A stretch of 64,000 nucleotides of DNA from Pseudomonas sp. Ga0074129 (GCA_001465025.1 LNDO01000072.1:1-64000), one strand, 5' to 3'; shown: positions 14,169 through 25,684, counted from the stretch's first letter. Made by a program: numbers and translations. The notes: generated from the letters alone by a model not told the origin.

Positions 14169-16571
14169 TCAGCGCAGGCAGGCAGGATCGCCACAGCCCT
14201 GCACCGCCGCGGCTTCTTCTGCGCTCAACAGCAGCGTTAGTGGTTGCCCCAACACCTCAGCAACAGCGGCCAGCACATGCGCCCAACTGGCCTGGTTGGC
14301 AAACAACATGCCGGCTTCATCCAAGGTGCCGCCGCGATTGCGATAACCCAGTGCGCGGCTGTGCGTGGCGTCACCCAGAATCGGCCAGAGGTGTCCGCGC
14401 GCGACTTCCGGGCGCATGTGGGTGAGCAATACGCGGCGCGTCATGGCCGCCGGGAACAGCGCTTCGATCAGGCTCGCATCGGCCACCACGGCTTGCTCCC
14501 AGCGATCACGCGGCACACGGAAGCGTCCCGGCTCTTGCAGGTACAGCAGTCGCCAGGCGATCCCAACCTCACTCAGACGGGCCGCCGCACGTCGCATTTC
14601 GCTCAATTGATAGCTGCCGCTGGCAATCAGTAGCACCGGCTGCTCGCCAGGCTGTTCGGCCACCACCAACGCACCGTCGCGGGCCAGTTGCTCGGCTTGC
14701 TCGCGGGTGAACACGCACGGCTGCTCGCGCTTGGCGATAACCATGCAGGCCAGCTCACCACGGGCCTGATAGATGCCCGGTAACAGCGCCAGCACGGCGT
14801 TGTGATCGGCTGGCAAGAGCACGCGCACCATGTCGCTCATCTCTCCAAGCAAGGCTTCGCAGAAGGTGGTGTCTTGGTGCGACTGTTGATTCTTGCCGTT
14901 CTCCCAGGTGTGCGATGTTGCCACCAGCGGCCAGCCCAACCAGCCGGCGGGCCGTCCGGCCTCTTTCTGCTGGCGGGCAAATATGATGCTCTGGCGCACC
15001 GCACCGAGCATCTTCACGCAGAACGCCTCATAGCTGGCAACCAGATTCAGACCACCCTGATTGGCCAGGCAAGCCGACACCACCGCCTCTTCGTTAAGGG
15101 CGGTGATGATCGCGCCATCCAGTGCTTCCAGTTCACTTTCTGGCGCAGTGACGCGATGCTTGAGCGCCTTGAGCACGGCCCCCAAGCGATTGCTGGCCAG
15201 CTCGTCCGGGTTACCGACTCGCGGGCGCAGGTGCGGGTTGCCCTGCACCAGTTCAACAAAGAAGCGATCCAGCGCCAGCATCGGTGTGCAGGCCTTATCG
15301 ACGTAGTGCAAGGCGGGCATCTGCGCTGCCACGGGCTGGCGTTGCGCAAGGCAGTTATCGCGCTCCAACGCGCGCCCACTGCGGGTGGCAAACAGTTGGC
15401 AAGCCGCCTGTAATTGATCCGGGGCAACCCACAGTTGCTCGGCATGTTGGTTAAACAACGTCCGCGCGTGTTCATCCTGATGCGGGTTGGCAGGTAACGG
15501 CAGGTTATGCGCGGCATTCAGTCCGGCACCATAAAAGCCAAAGCCCTTTAGGGTTTCGGCAATGCCATAGGGCATAGGCAGCGGGTAATTAAGCACGCCC
15601 GCTTGGCGCTCTTGCACACGGCGATCCAGGCGTTGCTCCATCTCCCACAGCGCGCAAACAAACGCCGCCGGATCACGCCCGTCAAAACTCAGCGGATCAA
15701 AGCCGCAGTGGCGCAGATGCTCGCGAAAGTTCTCCAGCCCCGCGGGTGTGGCCAACTCGGTGCGCTGCTCAATACGCCGACCATTGGCGATCATCACCGG
15801 CAGGGCTACGCCACAGTCTTCGGCCCGCCACCAGCGCGGCATCCAGTCACTGCCGCGCTGCTCTTCGGCGGCACCGTCTGAAAGAAATGCCACCAGTTTT
15901 TCCCCTGGCAACGGCAAGTGCGCATATTGCAGCTCGGCAAAACCCAGGTAGCCCCCTTCAGCAATGCCACCGGCGGTGTGCGGATTAACATGGCTGCCCA
16001 GTGGCGCGCTGACCTGCCCTTCGGCGTTTTGCGCATAGCTGTAGAAGTCCGCCACCAACTGACTCATGCCCGCTTCATTGCACGGATAACGCTGCGCTTG
16101 CTCGGGATGCTGATTGGCCGTTAGCAGGTTGAGCGCCTCGATGGCCGCCACGCAATGGCCTTGCCCCATCAGCCAGCCACGGGTTTCACCGGTGAGATTG
16201 TTCAGCGCCAGGTAAGCGGCATAAGCCGGCACCATATTCAACGCACCGCCGGTATGGCCTTCCGGGGTCGATTTGAAGTCCTCAGCAGCCAGCGGCGTGC
16301 CGTCCACACGCACGCGCTGGGCGTAGGTCATGTGCACCACCAGCCACAAGCCAGCGGCGCTCAGTCGATCAAGCGCATAAAAATGTTGATAGACACTGGC
16401 CAGATCCGCCTGCAAGCCCATTTGCACCAGTTGATGGGCCAAACGGTAGACCGCCGCACACGTCTGCGGACTATGCTGCAAAGGCCCGTAACCGCTCTGC
16501 CACTGGGCGAAGGTCGGTTCCTGGCGGGCATGCTCGGCTAACTCACTGGCGCTTGGGAATAGCTGGGGCAT
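14169..16571 (-). CDS. Divergent phosphoketolase (thiamine-diphosphate enzyme)
   Basis: An 800-residue protein (start ATG 16571) aligning by eye with D-xylulose-5-phosphate/D-fructose-6-phosphate phosphoketolases, which split the sugar phosphate to acetyl phosphate and an aldose phosphate. Matches include GHTGGALN (105-112) for the family GHGG segment and EGGYLGFAE (205-213) for EGGELGYA. The cofactor stretch SDG (231-233) ... N263 stands in place of GDG ... N, and NPDELASNRLGAV (about 454-466) matches GPDET-SNRL. NQQSHQD (561-567) matches the NG-HQD active-site loop. Several catalytic-site positions differ from the bifidobacterial enzymes, including G to S in the diphosphate motif. Activity is therefore plausible but not certain. 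It is monocistronic and divergent from the beta-CASP gene. Confidence 0.72.
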   Translation of the reverse strand: MPQLFPSASELAEHARQEPTFAQWQSGYGPLQHSPQTCAAVYRLAHQLVQMGLQADLASVYQHFYALDRLSAAGLWLVVHMTYAQRVRVDGTPLAAEDFKSTPEGHTGGALNMVPAYAAYLALNNLTGETRGWLMGQGHCVAAIEALNLLTANQHPEQAQRYPCNEAGMSQLVADFYSYAQNAEGQVSAPLGSHVNPHTAGGIAEGGYLGFAELQYAHLPLPGEKLVAFLSDGAAEEQRGSDWMPRWWRAEDCGVALPVMIANGRRIEQRTELATPAGLENFREHLRHCGFDPLSFDGRDPAAFVCALWEMEQRLDRRVQERQAGVLNYPLPMPYGIAETLKGFGFYGAGLNAAHNLPLPANPHQDEHARTLFNQHAEQLWVAPDQLQAACQLFATRSGRALERDNCLAQRQPVAAQMPALHYVDKACTPMLALDRFFVELVQGNPHLRPRVGNPDELASNRLGAVLKALKHRVTAPESELEALDGAIITALNEEAVVSACLANQGGLNLVASYEAFCVKMLGAVRQSIIFARQQKEAGRPAGWLGWPLVATSHTWENGKNQQSHQDTTFCEALLGEMSDMVRVLLPADHNAVLALLPGIYQARGELACMVIAKREQPCVFTREQAEQLARDGALVVAEQPGEQPVLLIASGSYQLSEMRRAAARLSEVGIAWRLLYLQEPGRFRVPRDRWEQAVVADASLIEALFPAAMTRRVLLTHMRPEVARGHLWPILGDATHSRALGYRNRGGTLDEAGMLFANQASWAHVLAAVAEVLGQPLTLLLSAEEAAAVQGCGDPACLR

Positions 16572-16756
16572 GGGTGGCTCCGATGGGTTTAAAGGGGCTG
16601 AAAGGGCATCTAACTGGCGCTGCACGAACGCGCGAAATCTAAGGCAACAAACCCTAACGCAGGGGATACGAGCCAATGCTGACCTGCATCAAAACCGCCG
16701 CCTGCTGGTTAGGACAGCCTTAATCGCCAGCCATTCAACTCAATCAAGGATTACCC

Positions 16757-18160
16757 ATGGCCCTGCTCAATTTCCTCGGTGCAATCCAGCAAGTCACCGG
16801 TTCCTGCTACCTGATTGAAAGCCGCGACGGTGCACGCGTACTACTCGAATGCGGCATGCGCCAAGGCCGCCGTGAGGAAGAAGACAGCAACCAGGCCCCC
16901 TTCCCCTTTGACCCGCACACCCTGGACGCCGTGGTGGTGTCACACGCGCACATTGACCACACCGGTCTGCTGCCCAAACTCAGCGCCGCTGGCTACCGGG
17001 GCCCCATCTTTGCCACCGAAGCCAGCTCTGAATTGATGGAACTGATGCTGCTTGATGCCGCCTTTATTCAAGAAAAAGACGCTGAGTGGGAGAACAAGTG
17101 GCGCGCACGCATGGGCAAGTCGGCGGTTAAACCGCTGTACACCATCGCCGATGCGGAGCAGGCCCTTAAACAGCGCCGACCGCTGGCCTACGGCAGCCCC
17201 TGCCAGGTTGCCAAAGGCGTTGAGGTGACCTTTCACGATGCCGGCCACATCCTCGGTTCGGCGATTGTCGAAATGGCGGTGCAAGACCATCACCTTACCC
17301 GCCGCCTGGTGTTTTCCGGTGACTTGGGCAACACCTGCTCGCCTTTGATGCGCGACCCGGTGACCCTCAGCAAAGCCGATGTGGTGTTGCTCGAATCGAC
17401 CTATGGCGACCGCGACCACCGCAACAGCGAAGACACCCTGGAAGAGCTGGCAGAGATTCTGCAGCAAGCCCACCGCGATGGCGGCAATGTGCTGATCCCG
17501 TCCTTTTCCGTAGGCCGCACCCAGGACCTGATCTATTACCTTGGGCGCTTCTACCACGAAGGCCGTTTGCCACAGCAAGCGGTGTTCCTCGACAGCCCCA
17601 TGGCCATTCGCGCCAACGCCATCTACTCGCGTTTTCAGGATCAGTTCAGCGCTGAAGAGCGCGCTGCTTTTTCCGCGCACGGCAGCAAACGCATCGAGGA
17701 TTGGCTGCCGATCTTGCGCTGCACGCGCACCCCGGAAGAATCGATGGCCATCAACCGCATCAAAAGCGGTGCGATCATCATCGCCGGGAGCGGCATGTGC
17801 ACGGGCGGACGCATCGTCCACCACTTCAAGCACAACCTCTGGCGCGAGGACTGTCACCTGATTTTCCCGGGCTTCCAGGCCAAAGGCACCTTAGGCCGCA
17901 ACCTGGTCGACGGCGCCGAGCATGTGAAAATCCTCCACCAGCGCATCGCCGTCAAAGCCAAGATTCACACCCTCGGCGGTTTCTCCGCACATGCCGGGCA
18001 GTCGCAACTGATCGACTGGGTCAGCCACTTCGAACACCACCCCGAGCTGTATCTGGTGCACGGCGAACTGGAGAAAATGCAGGCGCTGCAACTGGCCCTA
18101 CGCGAACGGCTGAACTGGATCGCCAACATTCCCGAACCGGGCGAGCAAATTGCGATCTGA
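16757..18160 (+). CDS. Beta-CASP metallo-beta-lactamase-fold ribonuclease-like protein
   Basis: A 467-residue protein of the CPSF73/YSH1-like group. The zinc ligands are HAHIDH (63-68), the His of DAGHILGS and the Asp of FSGDLG. The central beta-CASP domain and C-terminal RNA-specificity segment follow, with SGMCTGGRI, a KGTLGR motif and the HTLGGFSAHAGQ and LVHGE motifs. Homologues process RNA ends, so a ribonuclease role is the best inference; the natural substrate in Pseudomonas is unknown. An AAGGA ribosome site precedes the ATG by 8 bases. The divergent phosphoketolase gene starts about 185 bases away. Confidence 0.85.
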   Translation: MALLNFLGAIQQVTGSCYLIESRDGARVLLECGMRQGRREEEDSNQAPFPFDPHTLDAVVVSHAHIDHTGLLPKLSAAGYRGPIFATEASSELMELMLLDAAFIQEKDAEWENKWRARMGKSAVKPLYTIADAEQALKQRRPLAYGSPCQVAKGVEVTFHDAGHILGSAIVEMAVQDHHLTRRLVFSGDLGNTCSPLMRDPVTLSKADVVLLESTYGDRDHRNSEDTLEELAEILQQAHRDGGNVLIPSFSVGRTQDLIYYLGRFYHEGRLPQQAVFLDSPMAIRANAIYSRFQDQFSAEERAAFSAHGSKRIEDWLPILRCTRTPEESMAINRIKSGAIIIAGSGMCTGGRIVHHFKHNLWREDCHLIFPGFQAKGTLGRNLVDGAEHVKILHQRIAVKAKIHTLGGFSAHAGQSQLIDWVSHFEHHPELYLVHGELEKMQALQLALRERLNWIANIPEPGEQIAI

Positions 18161-18335
18161 TAACGCGGCTCTGAGGCAGTGAACGATCAGGTCAAGCGCA
18201 TGAAGGGCGACCGTGCACCTATCGGCCGCCCGGCATTGCAAAACTGCCCGCGCGGCCATACAGCGTTTGCAATCTCAATCACGGCATACTTACACCGTGA
18301 AGCCTGCACGGTGCACGCTCAGCAGGAGACCTGTT

Positions 18336-19415
18336 ATGCCCTATGAATCGGACGATTATCTGTCCCGGCACATCCAAACCAGTGGCGTTGACCTGACCAG
18401 TAAAATCGACGAATTGAGCGAACTGGCCACACCACCGAGCAGCCCAAACCTCAAGCTATACCGGGAAATGCTCGGCACTGTGGTGCGCATGGCCCAGGCT
18501 GACCGCAACCGCTGGGACGCCAAAATAATGCTGCAAACCCTGCGCGAAATGGAGAATGCCTTCAGTCGCCTGGAACAGTTCAAACGTCGGCGCAAGGTCA
18601 CCGTCTTCGGCTCGGCCCGCACCCCGGCTGATCATCCCGTTTACCAACTGGCACGCGAACTGGGCGCGACCCTGGCCAAGCATAACCTGATGGTCATTAC
18701 TGGCGCGGGTGGCGGCATTATGGCCGCCGCGCACGAAGGGGCTGGCCTGGAAAACAGCTTGGGCTTCAACATCACCCTGCCCTTTGAGCAGGGTGCCAAT
18801 GCCACCGTTCAGGGCAGCAACAACCTGCTGTCGTTCCACTTCTTCTTTTTGCGCAAACTGTTTTTCGTCAAAGAGGCCGACGGCATGGTGCTCTGCCCGG
18901 GCGGCTTCGGCACCCTCGATGAAGCGCTGGAAGTGCTGACCCTGATCCAAACAGGAAAAAGCCCCATGGTGCCAGTGGTGCTCTTGGACCAGCCGGGCGG
19001 CACCTTCTGGTCCAGCGCGCTGACGTTTATGCAAAGCCAATTGCAGGACAACGGTTACATCCTGCCCAGCGACATGCGCTTGGTGCGCCTGGTACACAGC
19101 GCCGAAGAAGCCGCCGAACAGATCGCCCAGTTTTACCGTAACTTCCATTCGAGCCGCTGGCTGAAAGACTCATTCGTCATACGCCTGAATCACGCCCTGA
19201 ATGATGCTGCCATGCAACAACTGAACAGCGAGTTTCGCGACCTGTGCAGCCATGGCGATTTCCAGCAACAAGGACGCTGCGATTCCGAACTGGATGAGCC
19301 CGAATTGTGCGAGATGACGCGCTTGGCTTTTGCCTTTAACGGCCGCAGCCATGGCCGCTTGAGAGAACTGCTGGACCTGGTCAACCAGCCACAAAACTGG
19401 CGCGACGCCAGCTGA
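18336..19415 (+). CDS. LOG-family protein (long form)
   Basis: A 359-residue protein with a LOG/Rossmann core from about residue 86 to 280. The core begins RKVTVFGSAR, has TGAGGGIM (122-129) and the hallmark PGGFGTLDE (188-196). Typical LOG enzymes (cytokinin riboside 5'-monophosphate phosphoribohydrolases) are about 190 residues. This one has an extra N-terminal helical region of about 85 residues and a C-terminal tail of about 75. By family analogy it cleaves the N-glycosidic bond of nucleoside monophosphates. The start is the ATG at 18336 after an AGGAG site; the upstream in-frame extension is not convincing. Confidence 0.82.
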   Translation: MPYESDDYLSRHIQTSGVDLTSKIDELSELATPPSSPNLKLYREMLGTVVRMAQADRNRWDAKIMLQTLREMENAFSRLEQFKRRRKVTVFGSARTPADHPVYQLARELGATLAKHNLMVITGAGGGIMAAAHEGAGLENSLGFNITLPFEQGANATVQGSNNLLSFHFFFLRKLFFVKEADGMVLCPGGFGTLDEALEVLTLIQTGKSPMVPVVLLDQPGGTFWSSALTFMQSQLQDNGYILPSDMRLVRLVHSAEEAAEQIAQFYRNFHSSRWLKDSFVIRLNHALNDAAMQQLNSEFRDLCSHGDFQQQGRCDSELDEPELCEMTRLAFAFNGRSHGRLRELLDLVNQPQNWRDAS

Positions 19416-19783
19416 TCGCGCCCGCCCCAAGCCACTCAAACATGCAGGCACAGCGCACGTGTTTGAGTGGCTAGGGTTAGCCGGCAGTGCCGCGTTTATA
19501 TGCGGCGGACTGAGCGCGAGGCGCTGCGTAACAAGGCGGTTAGTCTTTCAGGGGGGCAAGCGCCGCAACAGCTTCAGGCATGTCGCTTTATCCAACGTCG
19601 CTGACAAAGTGCACGCTGTGCTGATCAGGCGAACGCCTTACGGTGTTTGGCAGAGTGTCTCGTCCGTGCGGGCTTTAAGCTTGCAGCTTGTAACGATGTG
19701 CTGGGCACGGCAGCGCGATGGTTATAGAAACAAGGCCAAACCGGGTTGGGTTGGCTTGAAGGCTCTACTCGTCAACAAAACCG
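19416..19783. other. Gene-free stretch between the LOG gene and recX
   Basis: No gene with recognisable homology is seen. A plus-strand frame of about 130 codons crosses it without domain or ribosome site. It begins with a 13-base inverted repeat, AGCCACTCAAACA (19430-19442) with its complement (19460-19472), which may end the LOG transcript although no T-run follows. A second small hairpin (GCCGC/GCGGC) lies near 19488-19506. Confidence 0.5.
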
Positions 19784-20248
19784 CTAGTCATCGATGGACC
19801 CGCGCAGCAGCCTACTTATCAAATCGGCGGGGTAGCCCCGATAACTGAGAAACCGCGCCTGCTGCCCGTGCTGGCGCGCGTCCAAAGGTCGTTCACCGGC
19901 AAACTTGCGTTGCCACACTGCGTACAACTGCGCCTGCCAGTCGATGCCGCTGTCGCGCAAAGCCTGTTCGATATCGCTTCGAGCCAACCCGCGCTGAGTC
20001 AACTCCTCACGAATGCGCATCGGCCCATAGCCGGAGCGTGCGCGGTAGCTGATAAAAGCCTCGAGGTAACGGGCCTCACAGAGCAAGCCTTCGTCGGCCA
20101 AACGATCAAGGGCATTGTCGATCAGTTCATCGCTGGCCCCGCGGCTGCGCAGCTTACGACTTAACTCAACACGCCCATGCTCACGCCTTGCCAGCAGATC
20201 CATGGCCGCCCGCCGCACGGCGACGGGGTTATCCAGAACAATGGACAT
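19784..20248 (-). CDS. recX: Regulatory protein RecX
   Basis: A 154-residue, mostly helical modulator that binds RecA filaments and inhibits strand exchange. The RecX signatures are [14 protein letters not shown], the [17 protein letters not shown] helix and [16 protein letters not shown]. It lies 11 bases downstream of recA on the same strand, the standard arrangement, and would be produced at low level by read-through of the recA transcript and thus be SOS-induced. Confidence 0.94.
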   Translation of the reverse strand: MSIVLDNPVAVRRAAMDLLARREHGRVELSRKLRSRGASDELIDNALDRLADEGLLCEARYLEAFISYRARSGYGPMRIREELTQRGLARSDIEQALRDSGIDWQAQLYAVWQRKFAGERPLDARQHGQQARFLSYRGYPADLISRLLRGSIDD

Positions 20249-20259
20249 AGACTGATGAA

Positions 20260-21303
20260 TCAGGCGTCTGCGTCAGCCGGGGTTTCGCTCCCGGAGTTGG
20301 CTTTCACCGTGGGGCTGGCCACCAGCAACTTCTCACGAATCAGGCCTTCAATAGTGCGGGCCACTTCCGGGTTGTCTTCCAGATACTTGGCTGAGTTGGC
20401 CTTACCCTGACCAATCTTGCTGCCTTGGTAGCTGTACCAGGCACCGGATTTTTCCAGCAGGCCAAGCTGTACGCCCAGATCAATGATCTCGCCGTTGCGG
20501 TAAATCCCCTTGCCGTAGAGGATCTGGAACTCAGCCTGACGAAACGGCGGAGCAACCTTGTTTTTCACCACTTTGACGCGGGTTTCACTGCCGACGACTT
20601 CGTCGCCTTCTTTCACCGCGCCAGTGCGGCGGATGTCCAAGCGCACAGAGGCGTAGAACTTCAACGCGTTACCACCGGTGGTGGTTTCCGGACTGCCGAA
20701 CATCACACCAATTTTCATGCGGATCTGGTTGATAAAAATCACCAGGCAATTGGCATTTTTGATGTTGCCGGTGATCTTGCGCAGCGCCTGGCTCATCAGA
20801 CGAGCCTGAAGTCCCACGTGCATATCGCCCATTTCACCTTCGATCTCCGCCTTCGGCACCAGCGCCGCAACGGAGTCGATCACGATCACGTCGATGGCGT
20901 TGGAGCGCACCAGCATGTCGGTGATTTCCAGGGCCTGCTCGCCGGTATCCGGCTGCGAAACCAGCAGATCGTCGACATTGACGCCCAGCTTGCCAGCGTA
21001 TTCAGGATCGAGCGCATGCTCGGCATCAACGAAGGCGCAGGTGGCACCGAGCTTCTGCGCTTCGGCAATGACCGACAGGGTCAAGGTGGTTTTACCTGAG
21101 GACTCCGGGCCGTAGATTTCGACAATACGGCCTTTCGGCAAACCGCCAATACCAAGCGCGATGTCCAGACCTAGCGATCCCGTGGAGATGGCCGGAATCG
21201 CCTGGCGATCGTGATCGCCCATGCGCATCACCGCGCCCTTGCCGAATTGCTTTTCAATCTGGCCCAGGGCTGCCGCCAGGGCGCGCTTCTTATTCTCGTC
21301 CAT
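20260..21303 (-). CDS. recA: Recombinase RecA
   Basis: A 347-residue ATPase that forms filaments on single-stranded DNA, catalyses strand exchange and activates LexA self-cleavage. Walker A is GPESSGKT (residues 65-72), Walker B is [10 protein letters not shown], and the L2 loop ([14 protein letters not shown] ... [13 protein letters not shown]) is intact. Length and C-terminal acidic tail are typical. A LexA box lies about 210 bases upstream. recX follows. Confidence 0.98.
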   Translation of the reverse strand: MDENKKRALAAALGQIEKQFGKGAVMRMGDHDRQAIPAISTGSLGLDIALGIGGLPKGRIVEIYGPESSGKTTLTLSVIAEAQKLGATCAFVDAEHALDPEYAGKLGVNVDDLLVSQPDTGEQALEITDMLVRSNAIDVIVIDSVAALVPKAEIEGEMGDMHVGLQARLMSQALRKITGNIKNANCLVIFINQIRMKIGVMFGSPETTTGGNALKFYASVRLDIRRTGAVKEGDEVVGSETRVKVVKNKVAPPFRQAEFQILYGKGIYRNGEIIDLGVQLGLLEKSGAWYSYQGSKIGQGKANSAKYLEDNPEVARTIEGLIREKLLVASPTVKANSGSETPADADA

Positions 21304-21509
21304 TTAAGTCCTCACGTAATCAAAAGGGCTTCAGAGCCTGTCGAGCTTAACGCTGTCCTACTGCGGAAAAGCCAGATTGGTCATTTTTGCCGTTCTTTCT
21401 CGTTAAATAGCTAGCTATTCGCCTCGCAAGATCAACAAAACTGCCTCAATCCGGACTTTCCCTCGCTACGGACGGTCAAGCGCGACAGGCTCTTAGCGGC
21501 CACCAACAA

Positions 21510-21525
21510 CTGTATAAGTAGCCAG
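21510..21525. promoter_or_regulatory. LexA (SOS) box upstream of recA
   Basis: CTGTATAAGTAGCCAG fits the gammaproteobacterial LexA consensus CTG-N10-CAG, with the typical TATA-rich left half. It lies between pncC and recA, about 207 bases before the recA start codon, so the recA leader would be unusually long. It is about 28 bases past the pncC stop. Confidence 0.7.
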
Positions 21526-21552
21526 TATTATTCCACAGGGCAAGTCGCACGC

Positions 21553-22065
21553 CTACCCCGCGCTTGGATTTTCTTGCGCCAGCAGGCGCAACAGCCCAGC
21601 CAGCGCGGCCTCAACCGTTTGTCGGCGAACTTCGTTGCGATCACCTGCAAACTGCCGGCGCACACTAAATAGCTGCTGATCATCGCCCCATGCCAGCCAC
21701 ACCGTACCAACAGGTTTGTCTGGCGAGCCGCCATCCGGCCCAGCCACACCGCTAACAGCCACCGCAAAGCGCGCGCCACTGTTGGCCTGCGCACCACGAA
21801 CCATGGCCTCGACCACCGCCTGACTCACCGCGCCAACAGTGGTAAACAGCGCTTCAGGAACAGCCAGTTGCTTACTCTTCTGTCTGTTGGAATAGGTGAC
21901 GTAGCCCGCCTCGAACCAAGCCGAGCTACCAGGAATCCGCGTTATTGCCTCAGCAATGCCACCACCGGTACAAGATTCGGCGGTCGCCACCTGGGCCTTG
22001 CGGGCAGTCAATTGTTCGCCCAGTTCGGCAGCCAGTTGGGTCAAGGCATCTTCATTAGCAGTCAT
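21553..22065 (-). CDS. pncC: Nicotinamide-nucleotide amidohydrolase (CinA C-terminal domain type)
   Basis: A 170-residue stand-alone CinA C-terminal domain, the PncC enzyme that deamidates nicotinamide mononucleotide in pyridine nucleotide recycling. Motifs are ATAESCTGGGIAEAIT with the nucleophilic Ser, GYVTYSNRQK, and AVSGVAGPDGGSPDKPVGTVW. The N-terminal MoCF domain of full-length CinA is absent. The start is the ATG at 22065 (MTANEDAL); longer frames run into mutS. It sits upstream of recA, a common Pseudomonas order, and is divergent from mutS. Confidence 0.92.
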   Translation of the reverse strand: MTANEDALTQLAAELGEQLTARKAQVATAESCTGGGIAEAITRIPGSSAWFEAGYVTYSNRQKSKQLAVPEALFTTVGAVSQAVVEAMVRGAQANSGARFAVAVSGVAGPDGGSPDKPVGTVWLAWGDDQQLFSVRRQFAGDRNEVRRQTVEAALAGLLRLLAQENPSAG

Positions 22066-22143
22066 CTGCACTCCGGGGTTAAAGCCAGCCAGGCCGATAC
22101 CGTACACTAGGCGCTTTTGCGATTCAGCCGGACAGTTAAAACG

Positions 22144-24717
<2,574 letters not shown>

Positions 24718-24856
24718 CGCTATTGCGCACGAACTGTTAGAATCGCGCGCATTTTTACGACTGCCCGACTTAAAGCCTGAGCCGTGGCCATTTACCCCTA
24801 GCCTGCTAAAACCCGCTTAGAACGGGGCAGGCTGGCGCCCGAGGAGAGAATCAGAC

Positions 24857-25180
24857 ATGACCTTCGTTGTTACCGACAACTGCGTCAAATGCAAATACAC
24901 CGACTGCGTGGAAGTCTGCCCGGTGGACTGCTTCTACGAAGGCCCGAACTTCCTGGTGATCCACCCGGACGAGTGCATTGACTGCGCACTCTGCGAGCCT
25001 GAATGCCCTGCGCAAGCCATTTTCTCTGAAGATGAGGTGCCGGAAGATCAGCAGGAATACATCGAACTGAACGCTGATCTGGCCGAAGTATGGCCAAACA
25101 TCACCGAGAAGAAAGAAGCCCTGCCGGACGCAGAAGAGTGGGATGGCGTTAAAGACAAGCTGCAGTATCTGGAGCGCTAG
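24857..25180 (+). CDS. fdxA: 7Fe-8S ferredoxin FdxA
   Basis: A 107-residue soluble ferredoxin with two cluster motifs, [18 protein letters not shown] and [12 protein letters not shown], giving one 3Fe-4S and one 4Fe-4S cluster as in Azotobacter ferredoxin I. An acidic C-terminal extension follows. A strong ribosome site (GAGGAGAG) precedes the ATG. It follows mutS by 139 bases and has its own terminator. Confidence 0.96.
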   Translation: MTFVVTDNCVKCKYTDCVEVCPVDCFYEGPNFLVIHPDECIDCALCEPECPAQAIFSEDEVPEDQQEYIELNADLAEVWPNITEKKEALPDAEEWDGVKDKLQYLER

Positions 25181-25205
25181 TTGCGCCCTGATGACTGATT
25201 AAAAC

Positions 25206-25233
25206 AAACCCGCCCTGTGCGGGTTTTGTTTTT
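25206..25233 (+). terminator. Rho-independent terminator of fdxA
   Basis: The stem AAACCCGC (25206-25213) pairs with GCGGGTTT (25219-25226) and is followed by TGTTTTT, about 25 bases after the fdxA stop. Confidence 0.85.
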
Positions 25234-25294
25234 ATGGCCATAAGGAAACTCAGGTATGGCGGCGGCCTTGGTCAATAGCTCGCCAAATCGCAGG

Positions 25295-25430
25295 CAAAAA
25301 AGGGGCAGCTCGCGCTGCCCACTCTTTTGTCCCTAGTCCCTGTATTTCCTGCTCATCACCCTGATGAATCGCATCCTTCGATGTCCTGATTGCCATCCTA
25401 GCAACCTGTGCTTGTCCGTGAGCACAGGTG
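25295..25430 (-). ncRNA. rsmZ: RsmZ small regulatory RNA
   Basis: This RNA titrates the translational repressors RsmA/RsmE in the Gac/Rsm cascade. The minus strand carries seven GGA motifs over about 135 bases. The first is in the loop of a hairpin (CCTGTGCT ... AGCACAGG with CACGGACA between), then come AGGATG, AGGACA, AAGGATG, AGGAAA and two GGGAC motifs. The internal segments ATCAGGACATCGAAGGAT and GCGATTCATCAGGG closely recall RsmZ of P. fluorescens. It ends in a GC stem, GGGCAGC-GCGA-GCTGCCC (25302-25319), followed by CTTTTTT. The position between fdxA and rpoS is the conserved Pseudomonas location. A promoter and a perfect GacA box lie upstream. The 5' end (about 25428) is estimated from the -10 element. 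Confidence 0.93.
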
Positions 25431-25432
25431 TA

Positions 25433-25460
25433 ATACTAGCGATCTCAGCCTTTCTCACAA
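25433..25460 (-). promoter_or_regulatory. rsmZ promoter (-35/-10)
   Basis: On the minus strand TTGTGA (25460-25455) and TAGTAT (25438-25433) are separated by 16 bases. They lie 5-10 bases before the first RsmZ hairpin. Confidence 0.6.
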
Positions 25461-25588
25461 GCGCTGGAAAACCCGAACACAACGCAACCCGAAGCTACTA
25501 ACTCAAAATATTATCTATATAAAACAATAAGTTAGCAACTTAACAAGTGCTTATCTCGCCACCCAACAGCGGCTTAGCTTACGCATGC

Positions 25589-25606
25589 TGTAAGCAATGG
25601 CTTACA
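25589..25606. promoter_or_regulatory. GacA box (upstream activating sequence) of rsmZ
   Basis: TGTAAGCAATGGCTTACA is a perfect match to the TGTAAG-N6-CTTACA operator bound by phosphorylated GacA. It lies about 170 bases upstream of the inferred rsmZ start, the distance typical for Pseudomonas rsm genes. The A/T-rich DNA between it and the promoter (about 25505-25545) could hold a bending or silencing protein site. Confidence 0.93.
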
Positions 25607-25662
25607 TGGATATTCGCCAAAAGGATGCAACTGGTTTGGGGTGCAGAAAAGCGACACAACAA

Positions 25663-25684
25663 AAACCCGGCCGAAGCCGGGTTT
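25663..25684 (-). terminator. Rho-independent terminator of rpoS
   Basis: On the minus strand AAACCCGGC-TTCG-GCCGGGTTT forms a 9-base stem with a UUCG tetraloop, followed by TTGTTG. It begins about 20 bases past the rpoS stop and separates rpoS from the GacA box and rsmZ. Confidence 0.88.

Noticed and set aside
19473-19600. Possible integron attC site (GGTTAG ... GTAACAAGGCGGTTAG)
   Set aside because: The end motifs are direct rather than complementary, the core sites do not pair as attC requires, and no integrase or cassette is nearby.
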